Positions 18,611-26,801 of a DNA stretch of 64,000 bases are shown here, in pieces. The stretch's first letter is position 1. Every line of letters begins with the position of its first letter. The stretch is taken from positions 20,854 through 84,853 of the forward strand of contig CAJJKI010000007.1 in assembly GCA_905188025.1 (NCBI GenBank), in the 5' to 3' direction. Source of the stretch: an uncultured Eubacteriales bacterium (GTDB lineage: Bacteria; Bacillota_I; Bacilli_A; RF39; UBA660). The notes beneath the pieces were generated by a model that saw nothing but the letters and a program-made list of their open reading frames with translations, was not told where the DNA came from and did no database searches. A program made the position numbers and the translations under genes.

Positions 18611-19612
18611 ATGAAACCATTATTTAGCGTAATAGTCCCAGTATATAACGCAGAAAAATATTTAAGAGAATGTATTGATTCAATAATAAATCAAACATAC
18701 AAAAATATTGAAATTATACTTATTGACGATGGTTCAACAGATGACAGTGGAAAAATATGTGATCAATATTTAAAGAAAGATAATCGAGTAAAAGTAATAC
18801 ATAAAAAAAATGAGGGAGTGTCAATTGCAAGAGAAACAGGTGTAAAAATAGCAACAGGAGATTATATTAGTTGCATTGATAGCGATGATTGGATTTCAGA
18901 ATGTTATTTTAGTTTATTTTCAACAATAATTAAAAATAATTCGCCAGAAATAGCATATTGTAGTTATTACACTGTAACAAATAACAAAAAAGTAAAACAT
19001 AATCAGCAAATAGAATCTGGATTATATAAAAAAGATAAAATAATTAAAAATATTTTTCCAATTTTACTAGAAAATAGCGAAGGGAAATACTTTATTCCTC
19101 ATTTATGGGCAGCAGTTTTTAGAAAAGAATTATATGAAAAATATCAAGTGAAAAATGTTAAAATAGATATTGGAGAAGATAATGCGTGTAGCAAATGTAT
19201 GATATATCATGCAAGTAGTATTTACTTATCAGATGAAGCCCTATATTATTATAGAATAAATCAAGATTCGGTTACGGGTGGCAAAAAAGCATATCTTTGG
19301 GAAGGACCATCAAGAATCAAAGAACATTTAGAAAAACATATAAATATAAATGATTATGATTTCAAAAATCAACTGAATAGGCATATTTCACATTGCCTAA
19401 TAGATATCACAATATCTCAGTTTAACAAAAAAGAAAGTTATAAACAATTAAAAAATGAAATAATATCAAATTTGAATAAAAATAATTACAAAAATATAAT
19501 TAACAATTGCAAATATAAACCAACTACCAAAAATTATTGGGCAGTAAAGGCTTTAAAAAGTGAAAACATTGCCATTTTGTGGCTATATAGTAAGATAAGG
19601 AAATTAAAATGA
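18611..19612 (+). CDS. Glycosyltransferase family 2
   Basis: This inverting GT-A glycosyltransferase begins FSVIVPVYNAEKYLRECIDS. EIILIDDGSTDDSGKICD is the nucleotide-binding region and SCIDSDDWIS carries the metal-binding DxD. The C-terminal half is less conserved. It uses a UDP-sugar to extend the glycan. AAGGAGGAA precedes the ATG, and its stop overlaps the flippase start (ATGA). Confidence 0.95.
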   Translation: MKPLFSVIVPVYNAEKYLRECIDSIINQTYKNIEIILIDDGSTDDSGKICDQYLKKDNRVKVIHKKNEGVSIARETGVKIATGDYISCIDSDDWISECYFSLFSTIIKNNSPEIAYCSYYTVTNNKKVKHNQQIESGLYKKDKIIKNIFPILLENSEGKYFIPHLWAAVFRKELYEKYQVKNVKIDIGEDNACSKCMIYHASSIYLSDEALYYYRINQDSVTGGKKAYLWEGPSRIKEHLEKHININDYDFKNQLNRHISHCLIDITISQFNKKESYKQLKNEIISNLNKNNYKNIINNCKYKPTTKNYWAVKALKSENIAILWLYSKIRKLK

Positions 19613-20913
19613 AACAGAGTAGTGCAATTAAAAATGCAGGTTGGATAATAGGTTGTAAAATAATTAAAGCCTTGTTAACTCTTATTGTGACAATGATCAC
19701 AGCGCGATATCTAGGCCCTGCAAATTATGGATTAATAAGCTATGCTGCAAGTATAGTAGCATTTGTAGCACCTATCATGAAATTAGGATTAGATTCAATA
19801 TTAGTTCATGAAATAGTAAACGATGAAAAAAATGAAAGTAAAATATTAGGAACTTCAATACTGATGAGCCTTTTATCGGCCATCATGTGTATAATAGGAA
19901 TATATTTATTTGTTTCAATTATTAATGCTGGTGAAAAAGAAACAATTATTGTTTGTCTAATATATAGCATTTTGTTGATATTTCAAGCTTTCGAAATGAT
20001 TCAATATTGGTTTCAAGCAAAACTGCTAGCAAAATATTCATCAATAGCTATGTTGTTATCTTATATATTAGTAACTGGATTTCAAATCTTTTTATTGATT
20101 ACAAATAAGAGTGTTTACTGGTTTGCCATTTCCAATTCAATGGATTATATGATAATATCATTAATTCTATATTCAATATATAAAAAGCAGCAAACAAAAA
20201 AACTATCATTTTCGTTCGATATTTGCAAAAAAATGATTAAAAAAAGTAAATATTATATATTAGCTAATTTGATGGTAACAATATATGCACAAACAGATAA
20301 AATAATGTTAAAATTAATGATGGATAACGCATCAGTTGGCTATTATTCCGCAGCTGTAACCTGTGCTGGAATGGCTAGTTTTGTTTTTGCAGCAATTATA
20401 GACTCAGCAAGGCCATTGATTTTTGAAGCAAAGAAAAATAATAATTTAATAAAATACGAAAAAGGTATAATAAGTTTATACTCAATTGTAATATATTTTT
20501 CAATTTTTATTTGCTTGATTGTAACATTTTTAGCTCCATTAATTATAAAGATAATGTATGGCAACGAATATATTAATTCAATTTCTATATTAAGAATAAT
20601 TGTGTGGTATACAACTTTTTCATATCTAGGTTCAGCTAGAACAATTTGGATTATGGCAGAAAGCAAACACAACTATTTAATGCTTATTAACTCAGCCGGA
20701 GTATTTTTAAACATATTTATTAATTATATGTTAATACCAGTTTATGGAATTTCCGGTGCAGCAATTGCAACTGTATTAACAGAAATATTTGTTAATTATA
20801 TTATTACCTTTTTTATAAAGCCTATAAAGAACAACAATGTATTAATAGCTAAAGCACTAAATATAAATAAATGTATAAATTTAATAAAAAAAAGTAGAGG
20901 AGATTATAAATGA
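19609..20913 (+). CDS. Wzx-type oligosaccharide flippase
   Basis: This MOP/polysaccharide-transport family protein of 434 residues has about twelve membrane helices. It begins SAIKNAGWIIGCKIIKALLTL and continues ARYLGPANYGLISYA, the typical Wzx N-terminal motif. It translocates the lipid-linked repeat unit. ATGA overlaps link it to the genes on both sides, consistent with one Wzx/Wzy-dependent operon. Confidence 0.94.
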   Translation: MKQSSAIKNAGWIIGCKIIKALLTLIVTMITARYLGPANYGLISYAASIVAFVAPIMKLGLDSILVHEIVNDEKNESKILGTSILMSLLSAIMCIIGIYLFVSIINAGEKETIIVCLIYSILLIFQAFEMIQYWFQAKLLAKYSSIAMLLSYILVTGFQIFLLITNKSVYWFAISNSMDYMIISLILYSIYKKQQTKKLSFSFDICKKMIKKSKYYILANLMVTIYAQTDKIMLKLMMDNASVGYYSAAVTCAGMASFVFAAIIDSARPLIFEAKKNNNLIKYEKGIISLYSIVIYFSIFICLIVTFLAPLIIKIMYGNEYINSISILRIIVWYTTFSYLGSARTIWIMAESKHNYLMLINSAGVFLNIFINYMLIPVYGISGAAIATVLTEIFVNYIITFFIKPIKNNNVLIAKALNINKCINLIKKSRGDYK

Positions 20914-21416
20914 ATATAAATATTAATAGTAATCTGACAAAATTTGCAATGCACAAAATACAGCATTATAATCACAAAAAATATTGGAAAAGGAGAAAAG
21001 AGGTTGTAGATAACAATTCAAAAAAATCTAAATTAATAAGAATGTATTATTTGTATTATATTAAAAAGTCAGACGCATATGGAAATGCATCGATGGGTAC
21101 AGATTTAGGTAAAGGAGCATTATTTGCAACACCGCCAAATTTACCACATCATTTGAATGGAATTATTATTTCACATTATGCGAAAATTGGTGAAAACTGT
21201 ACCATCTTTCAGCAAGTAACAATTGCGGAAGGCAAAGAAAAAAAAGCAGCAACTATTGGAAATAATTGTTTAATAGGAGCTGGTGCTAAAATAATTGGAA
21301 ATGTAAATATAGGAAACAATGTAAAAATTGGCGCCAACGCAGTCGTAGTAACAGATATTCCAGACAACTGTACAGCAGTTGGTGTGCCAGCAAGAATAAT
21401 CAAACATGAAAAATAA
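20910..21416 (+). CDS. Hexapeptide-repeat (serine acetyltransferase-like) O-acetyltransferase
   Basis: The C-terminal half is a left-handed beta-helix made of hexapeptide repeats (IGENCTIFQQVTI, IGNNCLIGAGAKIIG, NVKIGANAVVV) ending AVGVPARI, the signature of CysE/NeuO-like acetyltransferases. The His of HLNGIIISHYAKIG likely contributes to catalysis. In a glycan operon it most likely O-acetylates a sugar. It is 168 residues, with a short N-terminal helical part. Confidence 0.9.
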   Translation: MNININSNLTKFAMHKIQHYNHKKYWKRRKEVVDNNSKKSKLIRMYYLYYIKKSDAYGNASMGTDLGKGALFATPPNLPHHLNGIIISHYAKIGENCTIFQQVTIAEGKEKKAATIGNNCLIGAGAKIIGNVNIGNNVKIGANAVVVTDIPDNCTAVGVPARIIKHEK

Positions 21417-21828
21417 ACTATCAACAATCCTCATGTTCCTCTGGATGCTCCTAATCTTCATCATGTCATCCTTTGATGCTACTGAGTCAGCTAACCAATC
21501 TAATTTTATCGTAAACATAATTAACAATATTTTTAAAATAGAAAACATTGAATTATTAAGCTTTATAATTAGAAAACTAGCTCATTTTACTGAATATCTG
21601 ATATTAGGATTCCTAACAATTAATATGCTAAATAAAAATGATATATCTAAAAAATATCTCTTATCAATACTTATATGTATAATATATGCTACTAGTGATG
21701 AAATACATCAACTATTTGTACCAGGTAGAGCATGTCAATTAATAGATATCCTAATAGATAGTATTGGATCTATTATTGGAATATATTTATATAAATTAAT
21801 TAATACTAAGATTCTAAAAAATAATTAG
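21406..21828 (+). CDS. VanZ-like membrane protein
   Basis: This 140-residue protein has four membrane helices. The family pattern is clear: WMLLIFIMSS, IRKLAHFTEYLILGFL and ATSDEIHQLFVPGRACQLIDILIDSIGSIIG. The biochemical role of VanZ-like proteins is not settled; they affect envelope and glycopeptide phenotypes. It overlaps the acetyltransferase gene by 11 bases and is the last gene of the operon, followed by a strong terminator. Its base usage returns to the host-like style. Confidence 0.9.
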   Translation: MKNKLSTILMFLWMLLIFIMSSFDATESANQSNFIVNIINNIFKIENIELLSFIIRKLAHFTEYLILGFLTINMLNKNDISKKYLLSILICIIYATSDEIHQLFVPGRACQLIDILIDSIGSIIGIYLYKLINTKILKNN

Positions 21829-21838
21829 AATCTTTTTT
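21808..21838 (+). terminator. Terminator at the end of the polysaccharide operon
   Basis: A perfect 10-bp stem (AAGATTCTAA/TTAGAATCTT) with a 7-base loop and six T. The stop codon of the VanZ-like gene lies in the right arm. Confidence 0.9.
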
Positions 21839-21846
21839 CATGTTAG

Positions 21847-21875
21847 TTGACATATCTTAATGATTGTACTAAAAT
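21847..21875 (+). promoter_or_regulatory. SigA-type promoter for the gene at 21909
   Basis: TTGACA (21847-21852), a 17-base spacer and TAAAAT (21870-21875), followed by AAGGAG at 21894-21899. Confidence 0.8.
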
Positions 21876-21908
21876 ATAAACGGTTAACAAATTAAGGAGA
21901 TGAATAAA

Positions 21909-22574
21909 ATGAATAATCAAAATCATTACAATGCTATATATTATGATATATTAGTAAAATCTTTCTTATCAGCAAGAGGCTATAATGCTACTGAAATAGA
22001 TTTAAATTCAGAATATTTTGTTAGTGAATTTGCCAGTTGGATTAAAGAAAGAAGAAAGATGGGATTAGATTATTTGTCGTTTATTGAACCTTTAATAAAC
22101 TTGAACAATACTAAAGAAATCATTGCAGAAATAGGCAAGGGAGAATCAGATAGTCTTTTAAAAGATACTGATTCTATAATGATAACCCCATTTACTAAAC
22201 ATATAGAAAGAATTAAGCCTGAAACTTTAGTAGAAGGCTCTCTATGGATAGAAAGAAGTCATCCATTAATCATTCGTGGTAATAAATCTACTGATATAAG
22301 TAAATGTAATATCCAAAGATTTATTACTCATAATCCATATTCTAAAGGTAATATTAGAAATTGGGAAACACTACATAATAGTGAAAAATATAATATAACA
22401 GTAGGTATTTATGGTAGTATCTTTGATAATGATATAGATGGCAAAATAAAAATGTTAAATCAACTAAAAGAAAAAATAAAAGATAATTGTTTTTATGAAA
22501 GAAATACTGATGTAAATGGAGTATATATGCATGTTATTTCAAGTAATCGCAAAATACTAAAACCACATTTTTAA
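21909..22574 (+). CDS. Protein homologous to the C-terminal domain of the nearby Fic protein
   Basis: The family is unknown, but residues from about 40 onward align with the C-terminal half of the Fic protein at 27205. Shared motifs are E[IV]G[KQ]GxxDS[LV]L, I-x-[IL][ST]P[FY], PLI[IV] and [IL][TI][VI]G[IA][YF]GSxxDxDIDxKIK. It is soluble, with no signal peptide. The ATG at 21909 is chosen because AAGGAG directly abuts the ATG at 21900. It has its own promoter and terminator. It may be a ligand-binding or regulatory domain used both alone and fused to Fic; this is inference. Confidence 0.78.
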   Translation: MNNQNHYNAIYYDILVKSFLSARGYNATEIDLNSEYFVSEFASWIKERRKMGLDYLSFIEPLINLNNTKEIIAEIGKGESDSLLKDTDSIMITPFTKHIERIKPETLVEGSLWIERSHPLIIRGNKSTDISKCNIQRFITHNPYSKGNIRNWETLHNSEKYNITVGIYGSIFDNDIDGKIKMLNQLKEKIKDNCFYERNTDVNGVYMHVISSNRKILKPHF

Positions 22575-22649
22575 TACTTAAAAGCAGGATTAACCGGTTC
22601 TTTGTCAAATAGTGGGCGCGGTTCCAAATAATGATAAAGAAATTTGAAT

Positions 22650-22679
22650 AAGTGAGTGCTAAAATGCACTTGCTTTTTT
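22650..22679 (+). terminator. Terminator after the gene at 21909
   Basis: A ten-base stem (22650-22659 with 22666-22675, two G-T wobbles), a 6-base loop and a T run. Confidence 0.8.
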
Positions 22680-22787
22680 CGATTATGGACAAATTATTAT
22701 TCAATTTAGATAAAAAAATATAAAATTTGAAAAAATAGTAAGAAAAAAAGATTTTATATGGTAAAATATAATTGTGTGGTGATGAAA

Positions 22788-24710
22788 ATGAATAATCAAG
22801 AATTAACTTTATTGTCCGAAGGACAAATTTGGGGTAATAATAATGAATCTCAATTAGATGTAATGAAAAAATATGGAACTAAAGCTGCTATTACAGATTT
22901 ATGTATTTTAACAGGCAGTTATTTATGTGAAGATACAGATTATAATATAGATGAGGATCGTTCTTTAACTGGTAGAACTAGTTGGTTTTGGGCTAAATCT
23001 GACGATGGTGATAATGATGTCCGCGCGGTCAGTGAGGGTGGTGGTAGGTGCTACAGATGTAGATGTATCCGCGATGGCGTTGTTCGCCCAGCTTTGCAAT
23101 CTTCTGTAATCTTTTCCCAAATCTCCCCGAACAGAGTGAGGGGCTATAACGATACTTTTGAAGTTGAATGTGGTGAATATCCTCAATATGCTGTTGATTC
23201 AGGAATGCAGAATATATTAGAAACAGAATATAATAGAGGAATGAATAAAACAGGTAAAAGTTATACATTTGATTCAGTAAAATATGATGATTATGACACC
23301 GGATTTAAAGCGGTTACTTATGAAGAATATGAATATCAAGGTAAAAAATATATCCGCATAAGAGCTAATTCTGATTTTGGGGGTAATAGATTTAAACTTT
23401 CAAATGGAGTTGAATATAGAGATGGCGATTATGTATGGGTAGAAGTATCACCAGTTAAGTGGTTAATTGATGATAGAACTGGGACTTTAATTTCTAAAAA
23501 AGGATTAGTTTCAGGAATTAGATTTCTTGATAGAAATCAAAATTATAAAGGTGATTTTGAAAGAACAGAAATGAAAGAATATCTTGATAGATATATGTCA
23601 AAGGATTTATTTCAAACTGTAACGTTGAAAAATATTGCTGACTTAACGCCAGAGGAAAAAGAAAAATTACAAAAAGAAAGAGAACAGCAAGAAAAAAGAA
23701 GAAATCCTTATGGTTTAAAGTTTGGGCAAGTTAGTGAAGAAGAAATAATTAAAGGTGCAATAGAAAGTGGTGTAGCAGTATTCTTACATGGTCCTTCATC
23801 AGAAGGAAAATCTGCAAGGGTAAAACAAATAGATCCAACTTGTGAAATAATTTATCTTCGTAATGCAACACCAGAAAGTTTGAATGGTAAAAGTGTTTAT
23901 AATGGGGCAACAGGAGAAATGATAGATGTTCCTCCAACTTGGTTAAAAAAGTTACAAGAAAAATGTGAAAAAGAACCAGATAGGTACCATATTGTATTTT
24001 TGAATGAAATTACAAATGCACTACCTAGTATACAAGGTATAGCATTTAATATAGTTTTAGATAGAGAAGTTAATGGCATTTGGAAATTACCAGATAATGC
24101 TAGAATAGTTGCAGCGGGAAATGATATGAAAGATTCACTAGCTGCAAATCAATTAGCAGAACCATTATTTAATAGATTTGCTCATGTTTATATTAAAACA
24201 ACAACTGAAAGTTGGTTAAAATGGGCAAGTGAAAATAATATACATCCTGCAATTTATTCTTATATTGCTTATAAGAAGGGTGAAACACTTAGAAGTAAAT
24301 ATGATGGTGAAAAACCTAATGCAGATCCAAGAAAGTGGGAAATGGCTTCTAAAATGCTATATGCTACAGGAAGTCCAGAGATGTTAAGGGCATTAGTAGG
24401 AGAAGATATTACAAGAGAATTCGTACAATTTTGTAATCAACAAGTTATAACACTTGATGATGTTATTAATGGAACTTATACTGATAAAGATATACAAGCA
24501 TTAAATACTGCTGAAAGATATGCTACAACTATGGGATTATCACAAGTAGATGAAGATAATCTTGATAAAGTAAGAGGTTTTGTAACAGGGCTAGGTGCAG
24601 AATTTGGGGCAATTTTTGATGCTTTATGGACACATGGCGATGAGGAAAGATTAGAAAGAATTGCAGAAGCAAAACTTGCTGATATGCCAAGAGGAGGTAT
24701 AAGAAGATAA
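22788..24710 (+). CDS. MoxR-type AAA ATPase with N-terminal DUF6273/lectin-like domain
   Basis: This is a two-part protein of about 640 residues. The N-terminal half (to about 280) resembles DUF6273-type proteins: TSWFWAKSDD, a short variable stretch, then DGVVRPAL, and later GEYPQYAVDSG and VWVEVSPVKWLID. A charged linker (PEEKEKLQKEREQQEKRR) leads to a MoxR-type AAA domain with Walker A GPSSEGKS (335-342) and Walker B HIVFLNE (401-407). The arginine-finger region is LAEPLFNRFAH. The ATG at 22788 has GGTG 6 bases upstream; in-frame ATGs lie at 22758 and 22782. It heads a MoxR/VWA operon, so a protein- or complex-remodelling role is likely. The codons of the variable stretch are strikingly G+C-rich. 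Confidence 0.85.
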   Translation: MNNQELTLLSEGQIWGNNNESQLDVMKKYGTKAAITDLCILTGSYLCEDTDYNIDEDRSLTGRTSWFWAKSDDGDNDVRAVSEGGGRCYRCRCIRDGVVRPALQSSVIFSQISPNRVRGYNDTFEVECGEYPQYAVDSGMQNILETEYNRGMNKTGKSYTFDSVKYDDYDTGFKAVTYEEYEYQGKKYIRIRANSDFGGNRFKLSNGVEYRDGDYVWVEVSPVKWLIDDRTGTLISKKGLVSGIRFLDRNQNYKGDFERTEMKEYLDRYMSKDLFQTVTLKNIADLTPEEKEKLQKEREQQEKRRNPYGLKFGQVSEEEIIKGAIESGVAVFLHGPSSEGKSARVKQIDPTCEIIYLRNATPESLNGKSVYNGATGEMIDVPPTWLKKLQEKCEKEPDRYHIVFLNEITNALPSIQGIAFNIVLDREVNGIWKLPDNARIVAAGNDMKDSLAANQLAEPLFNRFAHVYIKTTTESWLKWASENNIHPAIYSYIAYKKGETLRSKYDGEKPNADPRKWEMASKMLYATGSPEMLRALVGEDITREFVQFCNQQVITLDDVINGTYTDKDIQALNTAERYATTMGLSQVDEDNLDKVRGFVTGLGAEFGAIFDALWTHGDEERLERIAEAKLADMPRGGIRR

Positions 24711-25102
24711 TGGAAAACAAAAGGGATATATTATTGTCATATATAAGAGCAAATGTTGCACCAGTATTAGTGGATTTTATATCTGGAAAAGATGTTAAAG
24801 GTGCGGTTGTAATACCTGCTAATATCGATAGTAAGGAATTAAATGGTCATTATGATGGAATAGATTTTATGCCACCTAAATGGCTTAGTGAAATAACTGA
24901 AACCAATGAAAGTAAATTTTTAATAATAGATAAAATTGATTCTATTTCAAAGGAAGAACAACTAAAGTTTTGCGAATTGTTAGAACATAGAAAAATATCA
25001 ACTTTTGAATTGCCAAAAAGTTGTGTGATAATTGTAACTGTTGATGAAATTAATAAGGATAAAATAAACGAGGAAATATATTCATTAGTAGCACAAATAT
25101 GA
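24710..25102 (+). CDS. Short AAA-like protein lacking Walker A
   Basis: This 130-residue protein overlaps the MoxR stop (TAATG). Its middle parallels the MoxR core: ELNGHYDGIDFMPPKWLSEI matches SLNGKSVYNG followed by PPTWLKKL, and KFLIIDKIDSI matches the Walker B strand. No P-loop is present, so it should not hydrolyse ATP by itself. It may be a degenerate partner subunit of the ATPase ring or an adaptor to the VWA protein. I do not know a named family for it. Confidence 0.75.
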   Translation: MENKRDILLSYIRANVAPVLVDFISGKDVKGAVVIPANIDSKELNGHYDGIDFMPPKWLSEITETNESKFLIIDKIDSISKEEQLKFCELLEHRKISTFELPKSCVIIVTVDEINKDKINEEIYSLVAQI

Positions 25103-25246
25103 GGTATAAATTATGAAATATGATATAGAAGCTTTAAAGAGAAAAATGCTTGTTAAATATCCTTTCTTTGGTAGTGTAGTCGCAAGTGTTGATTATAAAG
25201 AAAATACAGGAATACCAACTGCAGGTACTGATGGAAGACAATATAT

Positions 25247-25990
25247 TATAATCCTGAGTATTTAGAGGGATTAAATCGTGATGAACAGACTTTTATATTT
25301 GCTCATGAGGTATGTCATATTGCATTTAACCATATATTAAGGAGTGAAGGTAAAGATCCAGAATTATGGAATATTGCAACTGATGGAGTAATTAATCAAT
25401 TTTTAAAAAAAGATGGTTTGAAATTAGCACCAGGTGGTGTTGATATGGCAGATGCAATTAATTATGATGCTGAGCAATTATATGAAAAATTATTGCAAGA
25501 AAAAAAACAAAATCAAAAACAGCAACAAAGTCAAAGTGATTCTAGTAGTGAGGAATCTAGTCAAGGACAGACTCAAAAAGGAGATTCTGAGCTTCAAAGT
25601 CAATCTGGAAGTCAAGAGCAAGGAAATAACCAAAATGAACAACAAAGTTCTAGCGAAAGCCAAGGCGATAGTGATGAACAGAAAAGTGATTCTAAAAATC
25701 AAAGTAGTTCTGGAAGTAATAGTTCTCAAAATCAAAATCAAAATGTGCAACAGAATCAACAAAGTAGCGGAGACAGTTCAGATTCTGAGCAACAAGAAGA
25801 ACAAGATTCTTCAAAAAAAGATGTGGGACATGATACCCATAGTTTATGGGAAGAGGCAGTAAAAAAACATAAAGAAGAGCAGAGTAAATCTTCTGACAAA
25901 AAGGAAAGTCTATTAGATAAAATATTAAATAAACAAAAGGATAAACAAGAAAAAGAACAGAGTGAACTTGAAAAAAACAAGAAGAATTAG
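25247..25990 (+). CDS. Middle fragment: HExxH metallopeptidase-like domain and Q/S-rich linker
   Basis: This is the reading frame between the two frameshifts of the broken gene. It encodes YLEGLNRDEQTFIFAHEVCHIAFNHI, a zinc-peptidase-type HEVCH site with a further His, in the style of the putative metallopeptidase domain found upstream of VWA-like DUF2201 domains. About 150 residues of low-complexity Gln/Ser/Glu sequence follow. An internal ATG at 25418 could start a translated product lacking the metallopeptidase site. The start given is where homology resumes, not a start codon. Confidence 0.6.
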   Translation, partial: YNPEYLEGLNRDEQTFIFAHEVCHIAFNHILRSEGKDPELWNIATDGVINQFLKKDGLKLAPGGVDMADAINYDAEQLYEKLLQEKKQNQKQQQSQSDSSSEESSQGQTQKGDSELQSQSGSQEQGNNQNEQQSSSESQGDSDEQKSDSKNQSSSGSNSSQNQNQNVQQNQQSSGDSSDSEQQEEQDSSKKDVGHDTHSLWEEAVKKHKEEQSKSSDKKESLLDKILNKQKDKQEKEQSELEKNKKN

Positions 25991-25995
25991 AAGAA

Positions 25996-26691
25996 ATGGG
26001 CGAGAAAGATGCTTTTAAGAAAAATCTTGAAGATAAAAAAAAGCAACTTGAAGAATTAAAAGAAGCAATTTCTAAACAAGCATCACAAGCAGGAAATTCA
26101 ACAAATAGAGGTATTAGAACAGTTAATGATATTGGTACTGCAAAACCAATAGTTGATTGGCGATATATTTTGAGAGAAGCAATTAAATATGATATAGATT
26201 GGTCATATAAAAATGCTACATTAGAAGATGGAATTGTTACTGCTAATTTAGAAGAACAGCCAATGCCAGAAACTGAAATTGTTCTTGATACAAGTGGTTC
26301 AATAAATGAAGTATTATTAAAGAACTTTTTAAGAGAATGTAAAAATATATTACAACATACTAAATTAAAAGTAGGATGTTTTGATACAGAATTTTATGGA
26401 TTTAATGAAATTAGAACAGAAGAAGATATAGAAAATATGCGATTTGAAGGTGGTGGAGGAACTGACTTTGATGTCGCTGTAGGTGCTTTTTCAAGAAGAG
26501 TTGAAAATAAAATAATATTTACTGATGGAGAAGCTTCAATGCCAGATATGTCAATTGATGCAATATGGATAGTATTTGGTGGTGAAAAAATTAATCCAAA
26601 AGGTGGTAAAGTAATTCACATTACACCAGAACAATTAGATAGGTTATATTCATACGAAATTGAAAGTGAAACTAAAGGTAGATCAAGATAA
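25996..26691 (+). CDS. C-terminal fragment: VWA-like domain protein
   Basis: This 231-residue part begins with a coiled-coil-like charged helix. VDWRYILREAIKYDIDWSY, typical of DUF2201-type proteins, follows. The VWA domain shows the MIDAS motif EIVLDTSGSINE, then FEGGGGTDFD and IIFTDGEASMP. VWA domains bind ligands through a metal ion and commonly partner MoxR ATPases. The ATG at 25996 lacks a good ribosome binding site, as expected if it was once part of the upstream frame. It ends the MoxR operon. Confidence 0.82.
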   Translation: MGEKDAFKKNLEDKKKQLEELKEAISKQASQAGNSTNRGIRTVNDIGTAKPIVDWRYILREAIKYDIDWSYKNATLEDGIVTANLEEQPMPETEIVLDTSGSINEVLLKNFLRECKNILQHTKLKVGCFDTEFYGFNEIRTEEDIENMRFEGGGGTDFDVAVGAFSRRVENKIIFTDGEASMPDMSIDAIWIVFGGEKINPKGGKVIHITPEQLDRLYSYEIESETKGRSR

Positions 26692-26801
26692 AAGATTAAA
26701 AAATTATTCTAAAAATTATTAAAAATATATGGCAAACAATTGTTCAAAATGCTATATTGATATTGTTTAAAGAGAACTAATTATATATTGCAATACCTGG
26801 T

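Larger units (their letters stand above)
25113..26691 (+). pseudogene. Metallopeptidase-VWA protein (DUF2201-like) split by two frameshifts
   Basis: One ancestral gene appears as three frames. From the ATG at 25113 (GAGG upstream) the frame runs MKYDIEALKRKMLVKYPF to a stop at about 25263. The expected continuation YYNPEYLEGLNRDEQ lies in the -1 frame and needs one extra A near 25240. That frame carries the FAHEVCHIAFNH metallopeptidase motif and a Gln/Ser-rich linker, then stops at 25990. A second -1 shift at the seven-A run 25971-25977 restores EKKQEELEEMGEKDAF and the VWA domain. Both breaks fit single-A deletions, in the genome or in the assembly. The second sits on A_AAA_AAC, a classic -1 slippery heptamer, so expression by frameshifting is possible there. 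Confidence 0.8.

Noticed and set aside
25490..25762. Open frames in other phases across the Gln/Ser-rich linker
   Set aside because: They are composition shadows of the low-complexity linker, with Leu/Ile-rich nonsense products and no ribosome binding sites.
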